Shown here piece after piece: positions 23,106-31,216 of a stretch of 64,000 bases of DNA. Position 1 is the first letter of the stretch. Each line of letters begins with the position of its first letter. The notes below the pieces were generated by a model. It saw nothing but the letters and a program-made list of their open reading frames with translations. It did not search any database and was not told where the DNA came from. The DNA comes from Nocardioides solisilvae (GTDB lineage: Bacteria; Actinomycetota; Actinomycetes; Propionibacteriales; Nocardioidaceae): NCBI RefSeq assembly GCF_003194625.1, contig NZ_QHKX01000002.1:124001-188000 (forward strand), written 5' to 3'. Position numbers and translations under genes: made by a program.

Positions 23106-24845
23106 TCACGGAGCCTCGTCGGCTGCCGCAGCGCTCCGAGACCTTCGTCTCACAGTGACCAGCGAGGCACATGCTTGCCCCACTGCCAGGAACGTGACGA
23201 GAGTAGCGAACCCCGACAGGTATCGCCTACTCATTGGTACGGATTCGGACACATATTTCACTTTGGGCACGCTGTACAGCGCCACGTGCGCGTCGGCGTA
23301 CACCTGGTCCAGACCGGTCAGGTCCAGGGCGGCCGCCTCGGGGTCGTCCTGCTGCACCAGCACCCAACCCACCCCCCGCTGTCCCAGCTGCTCGGCCGGC
23401 GGGCCGGCGGCGAGGGCGTCGCGCAGGTCGCGCACCAGCGCGCTCTCGCCGTCCACCACGACGTCCCCGACCCGGAGCGTGTCGTCGGCGACGACGTCGC
23501 AGTCGAGCAGGCGCAGGGCCAGGTCGGAGGAGGTCTCCCCCGACCCCCAGGGGTAGTACCGGTAGGACCGCCACGGGAGGCTCACCACCCGGCAGGGGCC
23601 GTCCTCCTCCGCGAGCAGGTCGGCGACCCGGTGGAACCCGACCGGGACCTGCACGGGCGTGACCGTCGGCCAGGTCCGGGTCGGCGCGTCGGGCAGCAGC
23701 ACGAGCGGACCGAGCAGGGCGACGGCGACCAGCCACCCCGACGTCCCGGGGGTGCGGGCCTCGAGCCGGCGGGACGCGGCGGCGAGCACCACCCCCGTCA
23801 GCAGGCACACGGCCAGCACGTAGGGGGCCAGGAACTTCTGGGAGTCCCGCAGCAGGCCGGCGCCCGGCACGTGCACCACGAGGAACCGGAGCAGGGTCTC
23901 CCCGGGACCGGTGGTCGACAGGGCGGCGAGGACCAGGCCCAGCACAGCCGGTGCCGCGCGCCGCAGCAGCTCGCCGCGACCGAGTCGGCGCCCGACGAGC
24001 CGCAGCCCGACCGCCAGCACGACGAGCACCAGGACGGCCGTCGCGGTGGCCCAGGCAGCCTCCCGCGTGGCCGGGACGCTCCGGGCGTCCCAGATGCCGC
24101 CCAGGCCCACGAGGGTGAGCAGCACGTGGCCGGCGCCGTCGGCACGGGCGGCGAAGGCGCCCACCCCGTCGGGGTCCGAGGTGAGCCCGGCGGCCCCCGT
24201 GAACCCGGCGACCACCCACGGGGACTGCAGCGCGACCGCGAGCCCGAGCGCCGCCCACGTCCGCCGGGCCCGGCCGACGCCGAGCGCGAGCACCGTCAGG
24301 ACCGCGAGCAGGCCGCCCGTGGGGGTCAGCGAGGCGAGGGCGGTCCACAGCGTGGTGCGCGCCAGCTCCCGCCGGCTCCCCTCCAGCCGCAGGCGCACGA
24401 CCGCGACGGCCACGAAGGGCAGCGCCGCGTACGCCGCCAGCAGCGCCCACTGGCCCAGGGCCAGGCGCTCGACCGTCCAGGGGTTCCACACGGCGAGCCC
24501 TGCGGCACCGACCCGCGCGACCGTGCCGTGGCCCCGCAGCGCACGGTGCACGCCGCAGCCCGCGAGCGCGAGCAGGCCGGGGACCAGGACCTTGGCGAGC
24601 ACGCCCCCGTCCACCACGAGGGTGAGCAGGGAGACGACGGCGTCCAGCGGGACGGCCCGCGGGGCGACGTCCCCGAGCCCCAGGGCGTCGTCGGTGAACG
24701 GCTGGCGCGGGACGAAGACCAGGTCGCGGGCCAGCGGGATCCCCCGCCCGACCAGCAGCGGCCAGCACAGGACGACGGACAGCAGCACCGGCCACAGGTC
24801 CAACGCGGCAGTCCGCACCCACGGGCGCGCCACTGTCCTGGTCAC
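23106..24845 (-). CDS. AftD-like (DUF3367-type) polytopic membrane protein, short form
   Basis: 579-residue membrane protein with about eleven helices. Two blocks recall the N-terminal half of the mycobacterial alpha-(1->3)-arabinofuranosyltransferase AftD: RDLVFVPRQPF near residue 40, and VWNPWTVERLALGQWALL near residue 118. The segment RVVSLPWRSYRYYPWG lies in an extracytoplasmic region before the last helix. AftD is about 1,400 aa, so the carbohydrate-binding C-terminal half is missing. A GTG start follows GGAAGG. The resemblance was judged by eye; the paired DUF2613 gene supports it. The likely role is a GT-C transferase using a polyprenyl-linked sugar. Confidence 0.75.
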   Translation of the reverse strand: MTRTVARPWVRTAALDLWPVLLSVVLCWPLLVGRGIPLARDLVFVPRQPFTDDALGLGDVAPRAVPLDAVVSLLTLVVDGGVLAKVLVPGLLALAGCGVHRALRGHGTVARVGAAGLAVWNPWTVERLALGQWALLAAYAALPFVAVAVVRLRLEGSRRELARTTLWTALASLTPTGGLLAVLTVLALGVGRARRTWAALGLAVALQSPWVVAGFTGAAGLTSDPDGVGAFAARADGAGHVLLTLVGLGGIWDARSVPATREAAWATATAVLVLVVLAVGLRLVGRRLGRGELLRRAAPAVLGLVLAALSTTGPGETLLRFLVVHVPGAGLLRDSQKFLAPYVLAVCLLTGVVLAAASRRLEARTPGTSGWLVAVALLGPLVLLPDAPTRTWPTVTPVQVPVGFHRVADLLAEEDGPCRVVSLPWRSYRYYPWGSGETSSDLALRLLDCDVVADDTLRVGDVVVDGESALVRDLRDALAAGPPAEQLGQRGVGWVLVQQDDPEAAALDLTGLDQVYADAHVALYSVPKVKYVSESVPMSRRYLSGFATLVTFLAVGQACASLVTVRRRSRSAAAADEAP

Positions 24846-24878
24846 CTGCCGTCCTTCCGTTCGTCCCGGGCGGGCCCC

Positions 24879-24888
24879 AGCCTAGGGT
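24879..24888. promoter_or_regulatory. Overlapping divergent -10 boxes sharing CTAG
   Basis: TAGGCT on the minus strand (24879-24884) and TAGGGT on the plus strand (24883-24888) overlap by two bases. The first would serve the AftD-like gene, the second the methyltransferase gene. Opposing transcripts would start about 25 bases apart. Confidence 0.5.
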
Positions 24889-24916
24889 GGGGCAGCGCCG
24901 ACCCACAGGAGGATCC

Positions 24917-25627
24917 ATGACGGACGCCGTGCTTCCCTTCGAGACGTTGTGGGAGACGGCCGGCGACGTGCCGGGGTGGATGACCGAGGCACAGGCGCGC
25001 CTCCTGTGGGAGGAGGCCTCGGCGCTGCCCGCGGGCTCCGTGGTGGTCGAGATCGGCTCGCACCTCGGTCGCTCCGCGGTGGTGCTCGCCGGCGCGCTGC
25101 CCCCGGGCGGGCGGCTCGTGGCGGTGGACCCCTTCCTGCCGGACTGGCGCTACGGCGAGCCCGACACGGAGGCCCGGTTCCGCGAGCACCTGCGGCTGGC
25201 CGGCGTCGCCGACCGGGTCGACGTCCGGGTCGCGACGTCCGAGCAGGTCCTGCGCGACTGGACCGGGCCGGTGGCCCTGGTGCACGTCGACGGCAAGCAC
25301 GACTACTGGTCGGTGCGCCACGACCTGGGGTGGGCAGACCACCTCCCGGTGGGCGGTCACCTGCTGCTGCACGACACGTTCTCCTCGCTGGGCGTCACCC
25401 TCGGCGTGCTGGCGCGCGCCCTGTCCCCCCGCGCCCCGGCCTACCTCGGGCGGGAGGGGAGCCTGGCCACCTTCGCGGCCGGCCCCGCCGACCTCCGGGC
25501 GCGGGCCCGCCTGTTGGCCCCGCTCCCCTGGTTCGCCCGCAACCTGGTGGTCAAGGTGCTGCTGAGGCTCAGGCTGCGTGCCGTCGCCCGGTTGCTCGGG
25601 CACCACGACCTGGCCGACCCCTACTGA
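24917..25627 (+). CDS. Class I SAM-dependent methyltransferase (Methyltransf_24-like)
   Basis: 236-residue enzyme. VVEIGSHLGRSAVVLA (residues ~44-59) is motif I, VAVDPFLPDW supplies the acidic residue, and HVDGKHDYWSVRHDL and LLLHDTF complete the core. The DGxHxY block is typical of small-molecule or sugar O-methyltransferases of glycan clusters. ATG 24917 has AGGAGG four bases upstream, which rules out a start at 24887. It belongs to the glycan-type block, before the flippase. Confidence 0.86.
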   Translation: MTDAVLPFETLWETAGDVPGWMTEAQARLLWEEASALPAGSVVVEIGSHLGRSAVVLAGALPPGGRLVAVDPFLPDWRYGEPDTEARFREHLRLAGVADRVDVRVATSEQVLRDWTGPVALVHVDGKHDYWSVRHDLGWADHLPVGGHLLLHDTFSSLGVTLGVLARALSPRAPAYLGREGSLATFAAGPADLRARARLLAPLPWFARNLVVKVLLRLRLRAVARLLGHHDLADPY

Positions 25628-25716
25628 CCGCGACCCCGGTCGGTCCGCCCCAGCGGCAGGCAGGTCCCGGCCGACCGCGGGACGCACGGGTCTCCCGCTC
25701 CACCCGGCGCACCCCG

Positions 25717-25722
25717 TAGAGT
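25717..25722 (+). promoter_or_regulatory. -10 box, leaderless flippase gene
   Basis: TAGAGT, 6-base spacer, GTG 25729; no ribosome binding site. Confidence 0.6.
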
Positions 25723-25728
25723 CCCCGC

Positions 25729-26982
25729 GTGACGCAGTTGAAGCGAAGCCTCGTGGGCGTGATGCGGACGGGTGCTGGCATCGCCGTCGCCATGGCCGTG
25801 ATGAACGTCGCGACCTACGGCTTCACCATGTTCGCCGCCTGGGCGATGGGCCCCCGCTCGTACGGGGCGTTCGCCGCGATGATGAACGTCCTGCTCGTCG
25901 TCGGCGTCGTCTCGCTCGGGCTCCAGACCACCGCGGCCCGGCGGATCTCCGCCGACCCCGCCCACGTGGGCCAGATCCAGACCCAGGTGCTCCGGGTGAC
26001 CGTGCGCGCGTCGCTGCTGCTCGGACTCGTCCTCGTGCTGCTGGCCCCGGTGGTCGACCGCGTGCTCCGGCTCGACAGCCTGGTCGCCGCGGCGCTGGTC
26101 GGGGTGGCCGTCGTGCCGCTCACCATGATGGGCGGGTACGCAGGCATCCTGCAGGGCGAGCGCCGCTGGCTCCCGCTCAGCGTCCTCTACGCGGCCGCCG
26201 GGGTCCCACGCCTGGTGATCGGGGTCGGCATCCTCGCGCTCGACCCGACGCCGGTCAACGCCTTCCTCGCGATCATCCTCGGCTCCCTCCTGCCGATCGC
26301 GGTGGGCTGGTACGCCCTGCGTCACGAGCGGGTCCCGGGCGGCTCCACCCGCACCCACGCCGGCCGCGAGATCGTGCGGGAGACGCTCAAGAACTCGCAG
26401 GCGCTGCTGGCCTTCTTCGCGCTGGCCAACGCTGACCTCATCGTGTCGCGCAACGTGCTGGACGCCCACGACAGCGGGCTCTACGCGGGCGGCCTGATCC
26501 TGACCAAGGCGATGCTCTTCCTGCCGCAGTTCGTGGTGGTGGTGGCCTTCCCCGCCATGACCTCGGCCGAGGAGCGCAAGCGCGCCCTGGCCCGCAGCCT
26601 CGGGCTGATCGCCGGCCTCGGCGTGCTGGGTGCGCTCGCCGCGTGGCTCCTGGCCCCGCTCGCCATCTACTTCGTCGGCGGGGCCCAGTTCGGCGAGATC
26701 CAGGGCTCGCTGTGGCTCTTCGCGATCCTCGGCTCGGCGCACTCGATGCTCCAGCTGGTCGTCTACTCGGTGATCGCCCGGCAGGGCCAGCGCTCCGTCT
26801 ACCTCGTGTGGGGGGCGCTGGTCGCGATGGTCACGGGCGCCCTGATGACCGGATCGGTGGTCACGCTGATCAGCTGGGTGATCATCGTCGACCTGGGCCT
26901 CCTCCTGGCGCTCACCGTGATCAGCTTCCGCATGGTCGAGGACCATCCGGCCCCCAGCGCGTCCGAGCACTCCCCCGCCTGA
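25729..26982 (+). CDS. Polysaccharide flippase (MOP superfamily, Wzx-like)
   Basis: 417-residue integral membrane protein with about twelve helices in the oligosaccharide flippase/MATE-type fold. The N-terminal GPRSYGAFAAMMNVLLVVG and central LFLPQFVVVVAFPAM blocks are typical of the family. It would move lipid-linked sugar units from the inner to the outer leaflet. Its presence supports the reading of 15.9-27.0 kb as a glycan export locus. No Wzy polymerase or chain-length regulator is recognisable nearby. Confidence 0.87.
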   Translation: MTQLKRSLVGVMRTGAGIAVAMAVMNVATYGFTMFAAWAMGPRSYGAFAAMMNVLLVVGVVSLGLQTTAARRISADPAHVGQIQTQVLRVTVRASLLLGLVLVLLAPVVDRVLRLDSLVAAALVGVAVVPLTMMGGYAGILQGERRWLPLSVLYAAAGVPRLVIGVGILALDPTPVNAFLAIILGSLLPIAVGWYALRHERVPGGSTRTHAGREIVRETLKNSQALLAFFALANADLIVSRNVLDAHDSGLYAGGLILTKAMLFLPQFVVVVAFPAMTSAEERKRALARSLGLIAGLGVLGALAAWLLAPLAIYFVGGAQFGEIQGSLWLFAILGSAHSMLQLVVYSVIARQGQRSVYLVWGALVAMVTGALMTGSVVTLISWVIIVDLGLLLALTVISFRMVEDHPAPSASEHSPA

Positions 26983-27019
26983 GTCGCGGGCGTCCGGGCC
27001 GCGGCCGCCAGGGCAACCC

Positions 27020-27035
27020 GCGCCCCCGGGGGCGC
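27020..27035. terminator. GC palindrome between flippase gene and polA
   Basis: GCGCCCCCGGGGGCGC is a perfect 16-base palindrome in the 56-base gap between convergent stops. A six-bp stem with a CCGG loop is possible. Confidence 0.5.
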
Positions 27036-27038
27036 TCG

Positions 27039-29711
27039 CTAGTGGGCCGCGTCGTGCCAGCTGCGGCCGGTACCCACCGAGACGTCCAGCGGCACCGTCA
27101 GGTCGGCCGCGCCGCCCATCTCCTCGCGGACCAGCGCCTCGAGCTGCTCGACCTCGCCCTCGGCGACCTCGAAGACCAGCTCGTCGTGCACCTGCAGGAG
27201 CATGCGGGAGGACAGGCCCGCCTCCGTCATCGCCCGGTGGACCCCGCGCATCGCCACCTTGACGAGGTCGGCGGCCGAGCCCTGGATCGGGGCGTTGAGC
27301 GCCATCCGCTCCGCCATCTCCCGGCGCTGGCGGTTGTCGCTGGTCAGGTCGGGCAGGTAGCGCCGGCGCCCCATGATGGTCTCGGTGAAGCCGCAGCGGC
27401 GAGCCTCGTCGACGATGCCGCCCAGGTAGTCGCGGACACCGCCGAAGGTCTCGAAGTAGTCGTCCATCAGCACCCGCGCCTCGGAGGGCTCGATCCGCAG
27501 CTGCTGTCCGAGGCCGTAGGCGGAGAGGCCGTAGGCGAGGCCGTAGTTCATCGCCTTGATCTTGGCGCGCATCTCGCCCGTGACGTCCTCGGGCTCGACC
27601 CCGAAGACCCGCGACGCCGTGCTGGAGTGGAAGTCCTGGCCCGAGCGGAAGGCCTCGATGAGGAGCGCGTCCTCGGACAGGTGCGCCATGATGCGCATCT
27701 CGACCTGGCTGTAGTCGGCCGTCATCAGCGTGGCGTGCCCCGGGCCCACGACGAAGCCCGCCCGGATGCGACGCCCCTCCTCGGTGCGGACCGGGATGTT
27801 CTGGAGGTTCGGGTCGGTGCTCGAGAGGCGCCCGGTGGCCGCGATGATCTGGTTGAAGGTGGTGTGGATCCGCCCGTCGGGCTGAACGGTCTTGAGCAGC
27901 CCCTCCACGGTCTGCCGCAGTCGGCTCACGTCGCGGTGGCGCAGGAGGGCCAGCAGGAACGGGTGCTCGGTCTTGACGTAGAGCTGCTGGAGCGCGTCGG
28001 CGTCGGTCGTGTACCCCGTCTTGGTCCGCTTGGTCTTGGGCATCCCGAGCTCGTCGAAGAGGACCACCTGCAGCTGCTTCGGAGAGCCGAGGTTGATCTC
28101 CTTGCCGATCACCGAGAACGCCTCCTCGGCCGCCTTGCGGACCTCGTCGCCGAACTCCTGCTCGAGGCCCTGGAGGTGCTCGAGGTCCACGCCGATGCCG
28201 GTCTGCTCCATCCCGGCCAGGATGTGGACCAGCGGCAGCTCGACGTCTGCCAGGAGGCGGGTGCCCCCGTGCTCCTCGACCGCGTCCTCCAGGGCCGCGG
28301 CGAGGTCGACCACGGCGCGGGCCCGCAGCATCGCCACGTCGGCCACGGCCTCGTCCTGGTCGAACAGGAGAGCCTGCCCGCCGTCGTCCTCCTCTCGGAG
28401 CTCGCGTCGCAGGTACCGCAGGGTCAGGTCGGCCAGGTCGTAGGAGCGCTGGTCGGGCCGGACCAGGTAGGCCGCGAGCGCGGTGTCGCTGCGCAGCCCG
28501 CGGAGGGTCCAGCCGTGCGCGGCGAGCGCGAGGATGGGGCCCTTCGCGTCGTGCATCGCCTTGGGCCGCTCCTCGTCGGCCAGCCACGCCGCGAGGGCGG
28601 CCTCGTCCTCGACGTCCAGCCCGGTGACGTCCACGTACGCGGCCTGGCCGTCGGCGGTGGAGAGCGCCAGGGCGTCGACGCGCCCCGTCCCCGCCCCCCA
28701 CGCGCCGCGGACGTGCAGGCCGACCGTGCCGGCGGCGTGCTCGCGCAGCCAGGGGGCCAGCGCGCCCGCCTCGAGCACGACGCCCGTGAGGTCGAAGCCC
28801 TCCCCGTCGACGTCCTCCTCCGACGTCAGCGACTCGAAGAGCCGGTCGCGCAGCACCCGGAACTCGAGCCCGTCGAAGAGCGTGTGCACCTCCTGGCGGT
28901 CCCAGGGGCGCCTGAGCAGGTCGTCGGGCGCGAGGTCGAGGGCGAGGTCGCAGACCAGCGCGTTGAGCCGGCGGTTGCGGATGACGTCGCCGAGGTGGGC
29001 GCGCAGGTTCTCGCCGGCCTTGCCCTTCACCCGGTCGGCCTGCGCGATGACGTTGTCGAGCCCGTCGTACTCGTTGATCCACTTGGCCGCCGTCTTCGGG
29101 CCCACGCCGGGGATCCCCGGGAGGTTGTCGGAGTCCTCCCCCACCAGGGCCGCCAGCTCGGGATACCGGTGGGGCGGAACGCCGTACTTCGTCTCGACCG
29201 CCTCGGGGGTCATCCGGGAGAGCTCGGAGACCCCGCGCATCGGGTAGAGCACCGTGGCGTCCTCGCCGACGAGCTGGAGGGAGTCGCGGTCGCCGGTGAG
29301 GATCAGCACCTCCATCCCCTGGGCCACGGCGCGCGTGGAGAGCGTCGCGATGATGTCGTCGGCCTCGTACCCCTCGACCGAGAGGTGCGGCACGTGCAGC
29401 GCGTCCAGCACCTCCTGGATCAGCGGCAGCTGGCTCTTGAACTCGTCGGGCGTCTTGTTGCGCTTCGCCTTGTACTCCGCGTACTCCTCCAGGCGGAAGG
29501 TCTGCCGGGAGCGGTCGAAGGCCACGCCGACATGGGTGGGCTCCTCGTCGCGCAGCACGTTGATGAGCATCGAGGTGAAGCCGTAGACCGCGTTGGTGGG
29601 TTGCCCCGTGGTGGTGGAGAAGTTCTCCACCGGGAGCGCGAAGAACGCGCGGTAGGCCAGGGAGTGGCCGTCGAGCAGGAGCAGACGGGGGCGGGAGGGT
29701 GTCGCGGTCAC
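27039..29711 (-). CDS. polA: DNA polymerase I
   Basis: Repair and replication polymerase of 890 aa. The N-terminal 5' nuclease domain (about 1-290) keeps LLDGHSLAYRAFFA, the metal ligands of YEADDIIATL and the H3TH motif GIPGVGPKTAAKW. The polymerase domain has motif A (TADYSQVEMRI), the O-helix region (MNYGLAYGLSAYGL) and motif C (QVHDELVFEV). The middle domain lacks the acidic residues of a working 3'-5' exonuclease, as is usual in actinobacteria, so proofreading is probably absent. The GTG start fits the leaderless pattern. Replication-repair role is firm. Confidence 0.97.
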   Translation of the reverse strand: MTATPSRPRLLLLDGHSLAYRAFFALPVENFSTTTGQPTNAVYGFTSMLINVLRDEEPTHVGVAFDRSRQTFRLEEYAEYKAKRNKTPDEFKSQLPLIQEVLDALHVPHLSVEGYEADDIIATLSTRAVAQGMEVLILTGDRDSLQLVGEDATVLYPMRGVSELSRMTPEAVETKYGVPPHRYPELAALVGEDSDNLPGIPGVGPKTAAKWINEYDGLDNVIAQADRVKGKAGENLRAHLGDVIRNRRLNALVCDLALDLAPDDLLRRPWDRQEVHTLFDGLEFRVLRDRLFESLTSEEDVDGEGFDLTGVVLEAGALAPWLREHAAGTVGLHVRGAWGAGTGRVDALALSTADGQAAYVDVTGLDVEDEAALAAWLADEERPKAMHDAKGPILALAAHGWTLRGLRSDTALAAYLVRPDQRSYDLADLTLRYLRRELREEDDGGQALLFDQDEAVADVAMLRARAVVDLAAALEDAVEEHGGTRLLADVELPLVHILAGMEQTGIGVDLEHLQGLEQEFGDEVRKAAEEAFSVIGKEINLGSPKQLQVVLFDELGMPKTKRTKTGYTTDADALQQLYVKTEHPFLLALLRHRDVSRLRQTVEGLLKTVQPDGRIHTTFNQIIAATGRLSSTDPNLQNIPVRTEEGRRIRAGFVVGPGHATLMTADYSQVEMRIMAHLSEDALLIEAFRSGQDFHSSTASRVFGVEPEDVTGEMRAKIKAMNYGLAYGLSAYGLGQQLRIEPSEARVLMDDYFETFGGVRDYLGGIVDEARRCGFTETIMGRRRYLPDLTSDNRQRREMAERMALNAPIQGSAADLVKVAMRGVHRAMTEAGLSSRMLLQVHDELVFEVAEGEVEQLEALVREEMGGAADLTVPLDVSVGTGRSWHDAAH

Positions 29712-29717
29712 GGGACG

Positions 29718-29723
29718 ACCCTA
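29718..29723 (-). promoter_or_regulatory. -10 box, leaderless polA
   Basis: TAGGGT on the minus strand, six bases before GTG 29711. Confidence 0.6.
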
Positions 29724-29752
29724 TCCGCCGTCGCCGACAGCGGCGCGTGGGC

Positions 29753-29758
29753 CAGAAT
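29753..29758 (+). promoter_or_regulatory. Candidate -10 box of the thioesterase gene
   Basis: CAGAAT, 6-base spacer, ATG 29765. It departs from TAnnnT only at the first base. Confidence 0.4.
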
Positions 29759-29764
29759 GGCGCC

Positions 29765-30259
29765 ATGACCGACCCCACGACCCGCCCCGCCGCCGACGCC
29801 CCCGGTACCCCCGCTGCCTCCGACGCCCCTCAGGTCTCGGAGGTCTCCGAGACCGACGTGGTGGCGATGATGACCGAACGCAGAGGCGCCCTGGGCGAGA
29901 AGATGGGGATCCGGGTGGTGGAGATGTCCGCCGAGCGCGCGGTCGCGACGATGCCGGTCGAGGGCAACACCCAGCCCTTCGGTCTGCTGCACGGCGGTGC
30001 CTCCGTCGTGCTGGCCGAGTCCCTCGGGTCCATGGCCTCCGCGGTCCACGCGTGGCCCGACCGCGTCCCCGTCGGGGTCGACATCAACGCGACCCACCAC
30101 CGCTCCGCGACCTCCGGCACGGTGACCGGCGTGGCCACCGCGATCCACCGCGGGCGGACCAGCACCTGCTACGAGGTCGTGATCACCGACGAGCAGGGAC
30201 GCCGGCTCTGCACCTCGCGGATCACCTGCGCGCTCGTCCCGGCGGACCGGCTCGCCTGA
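29765..30259 (+). CDS. Hotdog-fold thioesterase (PaaI/YdiI-like)
   Basis: 164-residue acyl-CoA thioesterase. The N-terminal 40 residues are a Pro/Ala-rich tail; the hotdog core follows with the PaaI-family signature FGLLHGGASVVLAESLGS, where the catalytic acid is the Glu of AESLGS, then VGVDINATHHRS. Such enzymes release CoA from aromatic or short acyl-CoA. ATG 29765 is chosen because in-frame codons upstream lie in the divergent polA promoter. It converges on the GNAT gene after 16 bases. Confidence 0.88.
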   Translation: MTDPTTRPAADAPGTPAASDAPQVSEVSETDVVAMMTERRGALGEKMGIRVVEMSAERAVATMPVEGNTQPFGLLHGGASVVLAESLGSMASAVHAWPDRVPVGVDINATHHRSATSGTVTGVATAIHRGRTSTCYEVVITDEQGRRLCTSRITCALVPADRLA

Positions 30260-30275
30260 CCCGCGCGCGGGCGCG

Positions 30276-30845
30276 TCAGGAGACGCGCTCGCCGCGGCGC
30301 ACCCGTCGGGCCGCCAGGACCCGGTCGAGGTGCCGGCTGCCCTGGTGGCCCGCGCGCTCGGGCCGCAGGGCGACCAGGCGGTGCCGCACGCTCTGGGTGG
30401 TCGCGATGCGCAGGGTGGCCCGGGCGCCCATCGACAACCGCGCGAAGAACCGGTTGGAGTCACGGGAGGCCGAGATGGCGGCCGCCCCGACGAGGCCCAC
30501 CTGCCGCTCCTCGGCGAAGACGACGGCCGCCTCCATGAGGGCGGTCCCGACCCCGCGGCGACGGTGGTCGGGGTGCACGTGCGGCGCCACGGCGTGGACG
30601 ACCGGCTCCAGGTTGACCGGGGAGACGGTGGTCGCGCGCAGGTGCACCGCGCCGGCCACGCGGCCGTCCAGCTCGGCGACGAGCACGCTGCTGTCGGGGT
30701 CGGCGGCTGCCTGGTGCAGGACCTGGAGCACGTCGGCCGCCTGCTGCTCGGGGGTGCCGCGCCGCAGCGCGTCCGCCCAGAGCCCGACCAGGGCCGCCAC
30801 GTCGTCGTCGGTGGCGGGTCGCAGCGTCACGCTCGCTCGCACCAT
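30276..30845 (-). CDS. GNAT family N-acetyltransferase
   Basis: 189-residue acetyl-CoA-dependent acetyltransferase. Motif A (HVHPDHRRRGVGTALMEAA) supplies the pyrophosphate-binding loop, and SRDSNRFFARLSMG is motif B. The C-terminal ~35 residues are Arg-rich. ATG 30845 has GGAGG eight bases upstream; the longer frame to 30917 has no ribosome binding site. The substrate is unknown. The end of the gene contains a small stem (GCGCGTC/GACGCGC, 30271-30288) that may end transcription from the thioesterase side. Confidence 0.85.
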   Translation of the reverse strand: MVRASVTLRPATDDDVAALVGLWADALRRGTPEQQAADVLQVLHQAAADPDSSVLVAELDGRVAGAVHLRATTVSPVNLEPVVHAVAPHVHPDHRRRGVGTALMEAAVVFAEERQVGLVGAAAISASRDSNRFFARLSMGARATLRIATTQSVRHRLVALRPERAGHQGSRHLDRVLAARRVRRGERVS

Positions 30846-31216
30846 GGGTCGCACCTCCGCGGGCAGGGACACAGCTTGGACAGCAAGGACTCCGAGGCGC
30901 CTTGCCCCCGCACGCACCGGGGAGCACGATACCTGTTCGCGACCCGGTCCGACAGGTCGACGGAGAGGTCTGCGCCGCCCTCGAGTGGCCCCGGAGGCCG
31001 ACGTGGGGGCGGCGGGTCGTCGACGTCACACCTCCCAGCACGTCGCGGCCGACGGCCGGCGGGGAGTCCGGATACCGGGCGATGAGTAACGGTTCGGCAA
31101 CGACCCGAAGCGCATGAGGTGCGTCCCGCCCGCACAGCCCTACCTTGACAGGGCTGAGCCCACCCCTCGGGAGACGGGCGCCGGTGAACACAACTTCTGA
31201 GAGAAAGGTTCACGAC
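30846..31216. other. 371-base non-coding divergent region
   Basis: No convincing gene is present between the GNAT gene (minus) and the binding-protein gene (plus). TACCTT (31141-31146) is a possible -10 for the plus strand, inside a small AGCCCT/AGGGCT hairpin. TTGACA at 31145 looks like a -35 but has no -10 at a proper distance. GTGAAC (31184-31189) and GTTCAC (31208-31213) form an inverted repeat just before the GTG start and over the ribosome binding site region, which could affect translation. Confidence 0.5.

Noticed and set aside
30902-31117. 71-codon plus-strand frame in the divergent gap before the binding-protein gene
   Set aside because: No ribosome binding site, Arg/Pro-rich composition and no coupling to a neighbour.
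31145-31150. TTGACA, a consensus -35 box, before the binding-protein gene
   Set aside because: No -10-like sequence lies 16-19 bases downstream; TACCTT just upstream is at least as likely a promoter element.
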